From the NCBI GenBank assembly GCA_004352715.1, contig SCFE01000037.1:2054321-2118320 (forward strand): a DNA stretch of 64,000 nucleotides, read 5' to 3'. The notes beneath the pieces were generated by a model. The model ran no database searches, was not told where the DNA came from, and worked only from the letters and a program-made list of their open reading frames with translations. Positions 61,271 to 64,000 of the stretch are shown here, piece by piece. Numbering within the stretch: the first letter of the stretch is position 1; each line of letters starts with the position of its first letter. Position numbers and translations under genes: made by a program. Source of the DNA: Hofstenia miamia. Taxonomy: Eukaryota; Xenacoelomorpha; Acoela.

Positions 61271-63233
61271 TTTATATGAAGACCTAAGTTACTGTTAATA
61301 GAAGCATTTATTTTGTAAAATTACGTTTTCTCAGGATAAATGCGAAATTTTTGCATTGAAAAGTACTCTTCGTTTTGCAACTTTTAATGATTTTCAAGTG
61401 TACAATATACAAGAATTGTCTGCAAACTGTGTACTTATCAGATGGTATAAAAATAAAATATTCTTGCGCGTGTTGACACATGTGATCATATTTCACTAAT
61501 TGGAGAAGTTATCGAGATTTCTCTATAATTTGAGGCAACCGGGGTGTTGCATGAGATTTTAGTAAGTCATGCAAATGATAATTTTTTCGCATTTATTAAA
61601 ATGTAGCGATTTCTTTCTAAATACAGGCGGTAATTTTTTCGAGCCATTCTATATATTTTATTTGCGTTTTGTTGTTGCTTTGATCATTTCATAAGTTCTA
61701 GTAGATCTGAAGTTAATTTTTTTTCAAAACTAAAAAAGATTTATTACGTTTAACTCGTCGTATTATTATAGTAATAACAAAAAATATTATACATATATTA
61801 AATAACATACTAAATAACCAAATGGACTTTTAAGTTTCACTTATAAAAATGAACTTTTTCTGTGCTATGTCAAAATCAATGTGCCTTCATAATCTCCCAT
61901 TTTAGTAAAAGTTTCATTTCAACCATTAGTAATTTTTAAGCATCATTTGTAAATTTCTAACATAGCCATCAATAGCAATCAATTGTTCATGTCCCGTTGT
62001 AAATATTTTTGGAATAATTATTTAACACTTTTCGAAAAGCTACATTGCAAAAATTTTGAAAGGACAAGTTTCACTGGTATTTCAGTAGCATGTACTCATT
62101 TTCTATTAAATCGAGAATTGTTATAATTTACGTATGCGATATTTTCTCATTTTATTGCTTTACAATTGCCAGTTAACAAAGGCTTGCTGCTTGAATTATT
62201 TTTTAACATTAGTTAATTTTCCTTTCTGGACAAATTTTATTGATATATAATTGAAAATCATTCCAAATATCAAAATAATAGGTGAATTTAGTGCAGAATC
62301 AATTGGAAGGTAACTTTCTAGAGTACCGACTTAAACTTATTGATATAATCAGTAGTTTTTTCCATTGGTTTTTACGCACTTGTAGAATTTTTGAAGATGG
62401 ATCACATTTAGAAAACTCGATAAATATAATTGAAAAAGGGCATTTGAACGAATAAAAATTATTAGAGGCACCATTTGTTTCAACAAGCACAATGTAATCA
62501 ATCATAGTGAATATAGTCGATGGCGTAGCATTTGTAAAGTTCAGATTGAAAAATATATTTAAAACTAGGGCAAATTTTGCAATTGTTATTACTAAGGTAA
62601 TTCAGTTCCAATCTCCAAGCAGGATTAAATCTGAATTTTCAGAAGAAGTCAAAGTTAATTCCTCTTTTAATTGCTCAATAAACTGACATTCATATTACTA
62701 CTGAACAACCCACACTAATTTAACTTCTGAAAACTTGCTGAAAAGCAAGTAATCTATTAATCACTAGGTTTTTCATTAGCTGTAATGTCAAAGCCTGATT
62801 TTCTACTGAGCAAGAACAGCTGTATATGACCTAAATATTGATTCAAATGACATTATCGCATAAAAAACCTCAATTAAGACCTTTCTCCAGAGTCTTTCAA
62901 CTTACACAGACTATTTCTCCACAAAAGTTTATCAAAAATAGTTGTTGTTTCAATTTGAACAAAATTCATTTAAATCTTTTCCCAAAACTTTCTTAAATCA
63001 TTTATAATAAGTTAAAATAATGAAATAAAATGTACTTATCATACAGATGGACTGCAATTCGTTCAATTAAGAAAGTATTTAGATATAATCAAGAATTTTG
63101 TTAATTAATGTTTCAAAGACACATGATCCATAAATATCATTATGGAGCACAACATTGTCTACTATAGACGATAATGAAGCAAAATTAACAGCAGTAAGTC
63201 TTCTAAATCTAACGAATTTTAAAATATACAAAA
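61271..63233. other. Intergenic and presumed PMPCB 3' UTR
   Basis: AT-rich; no repeats with recognisable ends and no coding signal. The PMPCB 3' UTR should lie just left of 63234; a poly(A) site was not assigned. Confidence 0.35.
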
Positions 63234-63583
63234 TCAAAATCTGCACATTTGTTGCCGAATGATGGAATAACTGGGCAATGTGGAGAGAGGACCAACGGCT
63301 GCCAAGGCAGGTGGTTGGTCATAAATATACTGGGAACACACTTCTTTAACAGACTTGCAAGTAACTAATTCAATGCGTGCTTGCATTTCGTCCAGTGGAA
63401 TACGGCGTCCGTAACACAAAGTTTGTCTTCCAATATCCTCACAAACCGCGTTGGTGCCATCCAATTGCAACAACATATTGGTCTGAAGTAATTGCTTGGC
63501 ACGTGTCACCTCTTCTTCTGTTACATCACGACAGATGCGTATCCATTCCGCCTGCGTTTCTGTTATCATCTTACCAACATTTG
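63234..63583 (-). CDS. PMPCB: Mitochondrial processing peptidase beta subunit, last coding exon
   Basis: The alpha/beta processing peptidase in the mitochondrial matrix cleaves targeting presequences; beta carries the zinc site (HxxEH), which would be in upstream exons beyond the window. This exon encodes about 115 C-terminal residues including EWIRICRDVTEEEVTRAK, TNMLLQLDGTNAVCEDIGRQ, LCYGRRIPLDEMQARIE and PALAAVGPLSTLPSY, ending MCRF and TGA (63236-63234). Vertebrate PMPCB has SEWMRLC, TNMLLQLDG.., CEDIGRQMLCYNRRIP and AIAAVGPI at the same spacing. The exon start is set at the acceptor CATTTAG (read on the - strand), giving NVGKMITETQAEW in frame; an internal Met lies at 63569. It is convergent with RASGRF. 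Confidence 0.95.
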
Positions 63584-64000
63584 CTAAATGATACTATATA
63601 TTGCCAATGCAAAAAACTATACAATTATTTGAACAAAAAATTTAAGGTATTCAAATTTCAGTGATTTCGAGAAATACATTAAAACATAGCAAACACTTGG
63701 CTACCCTATACACCACTGGCCCACTGCTTCCCATAGACTACCCAACTGCTAACATTTTGCCTTACCCTGCCTCGAAGTCAATTTCAAATTCATTAACATT
63801 TGTAACTAAAATTATTGAATTTCTAATTATAAAAAAATTAATTTATTATTAAGTTCCACTTGTATTTATTTGCAACGATAGAAAACTGTTAGCTCCGACT
63901 TAGTGATGTACACATTGGCAACACATTTATAAATTATAAATCACCAGCAGCTTCAAGTAAATGCAAATCCAAGTTATATTATCAAATCATTGTAAACAGC
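63584..64000 (-). other. PMPCB: PMPCB intron (partial)
   Basis: Sequence upstream of the last PMPCB exon. AT-rich, no further exon seen before the window edge. Confidence 0.6.

Noticed and set aside
63377-63664. Open frame of 95 codons on + strand
   Set aside because: It is the antisense shadow of the PMPCB exon.

Overview
This is AT-rich nuclear DNA from an animal, on present evidence an invertebrate I cannot name. It has GT-AG introns of very unequal length, two conserved metazoan protein genes, and dense debris of LINEs, a Penelope-like element and many short terminal-inverted-repeat (TIR) elements. It is an assembly product: it has a 1000-N gap (51531-52530), single Ns at 16378, 36082 and 51312, and a sequencing-library adapter left in the sequence at 35721-35758.

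The main gene runs on the + strand from 4685 (and upstream of the window) to a stop at 47924-47926. It is the 3' part of a RASGRF-type Ras guanine-nucleotide exchange factor. I reconstruct 18 coding exons with no frame break: second PH domain (exons 1-3), first part of the Ras exchanger motif REM (exon 4), a serine-rich, partly acidic linker (exons 5-10), the second part of REM (exons 11-12) and the catalytic CDC25 domain (exons 13-18). The model gives 865 residues plus the stop. The N-terminal PH1, coiled-coil/IQ and DH parts lie left of the window. Introns range from 40, 44 and 47 nt to 15.4 kb.

At the right edge, on the - strand, is the last coding exon (63234-63583) of PMPCB, the beta subunit of the mitochondrial processing peptidase. 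The two genes converge tail to tail. About 15 kb of LINE wreckage, the assembly gap and a decayed zinc-finger/tyrosine-recombinase-like ORF lie between them.

The introns of the first gene hold most of the interesting non-coding structure: a 243-bp unit amplified seven times inside a repeat whose single-unit sibling lies inverted 4.5 kb upstream; a roughly 65-bp minisatellite of about 27 units rich in AATAAA; a Penelope-like 3' fragment with a hammerhead-like core; several short elements with clear 8-bp or TTAA target duplications; and one such element carrying head-to-head telomere repeats. I see no tRNA, rRNA or CRISPR array. I find no convincing new multi-gene system. The most unusual observations are the adapter artefact, the amplified element and the recombinase-like relic.
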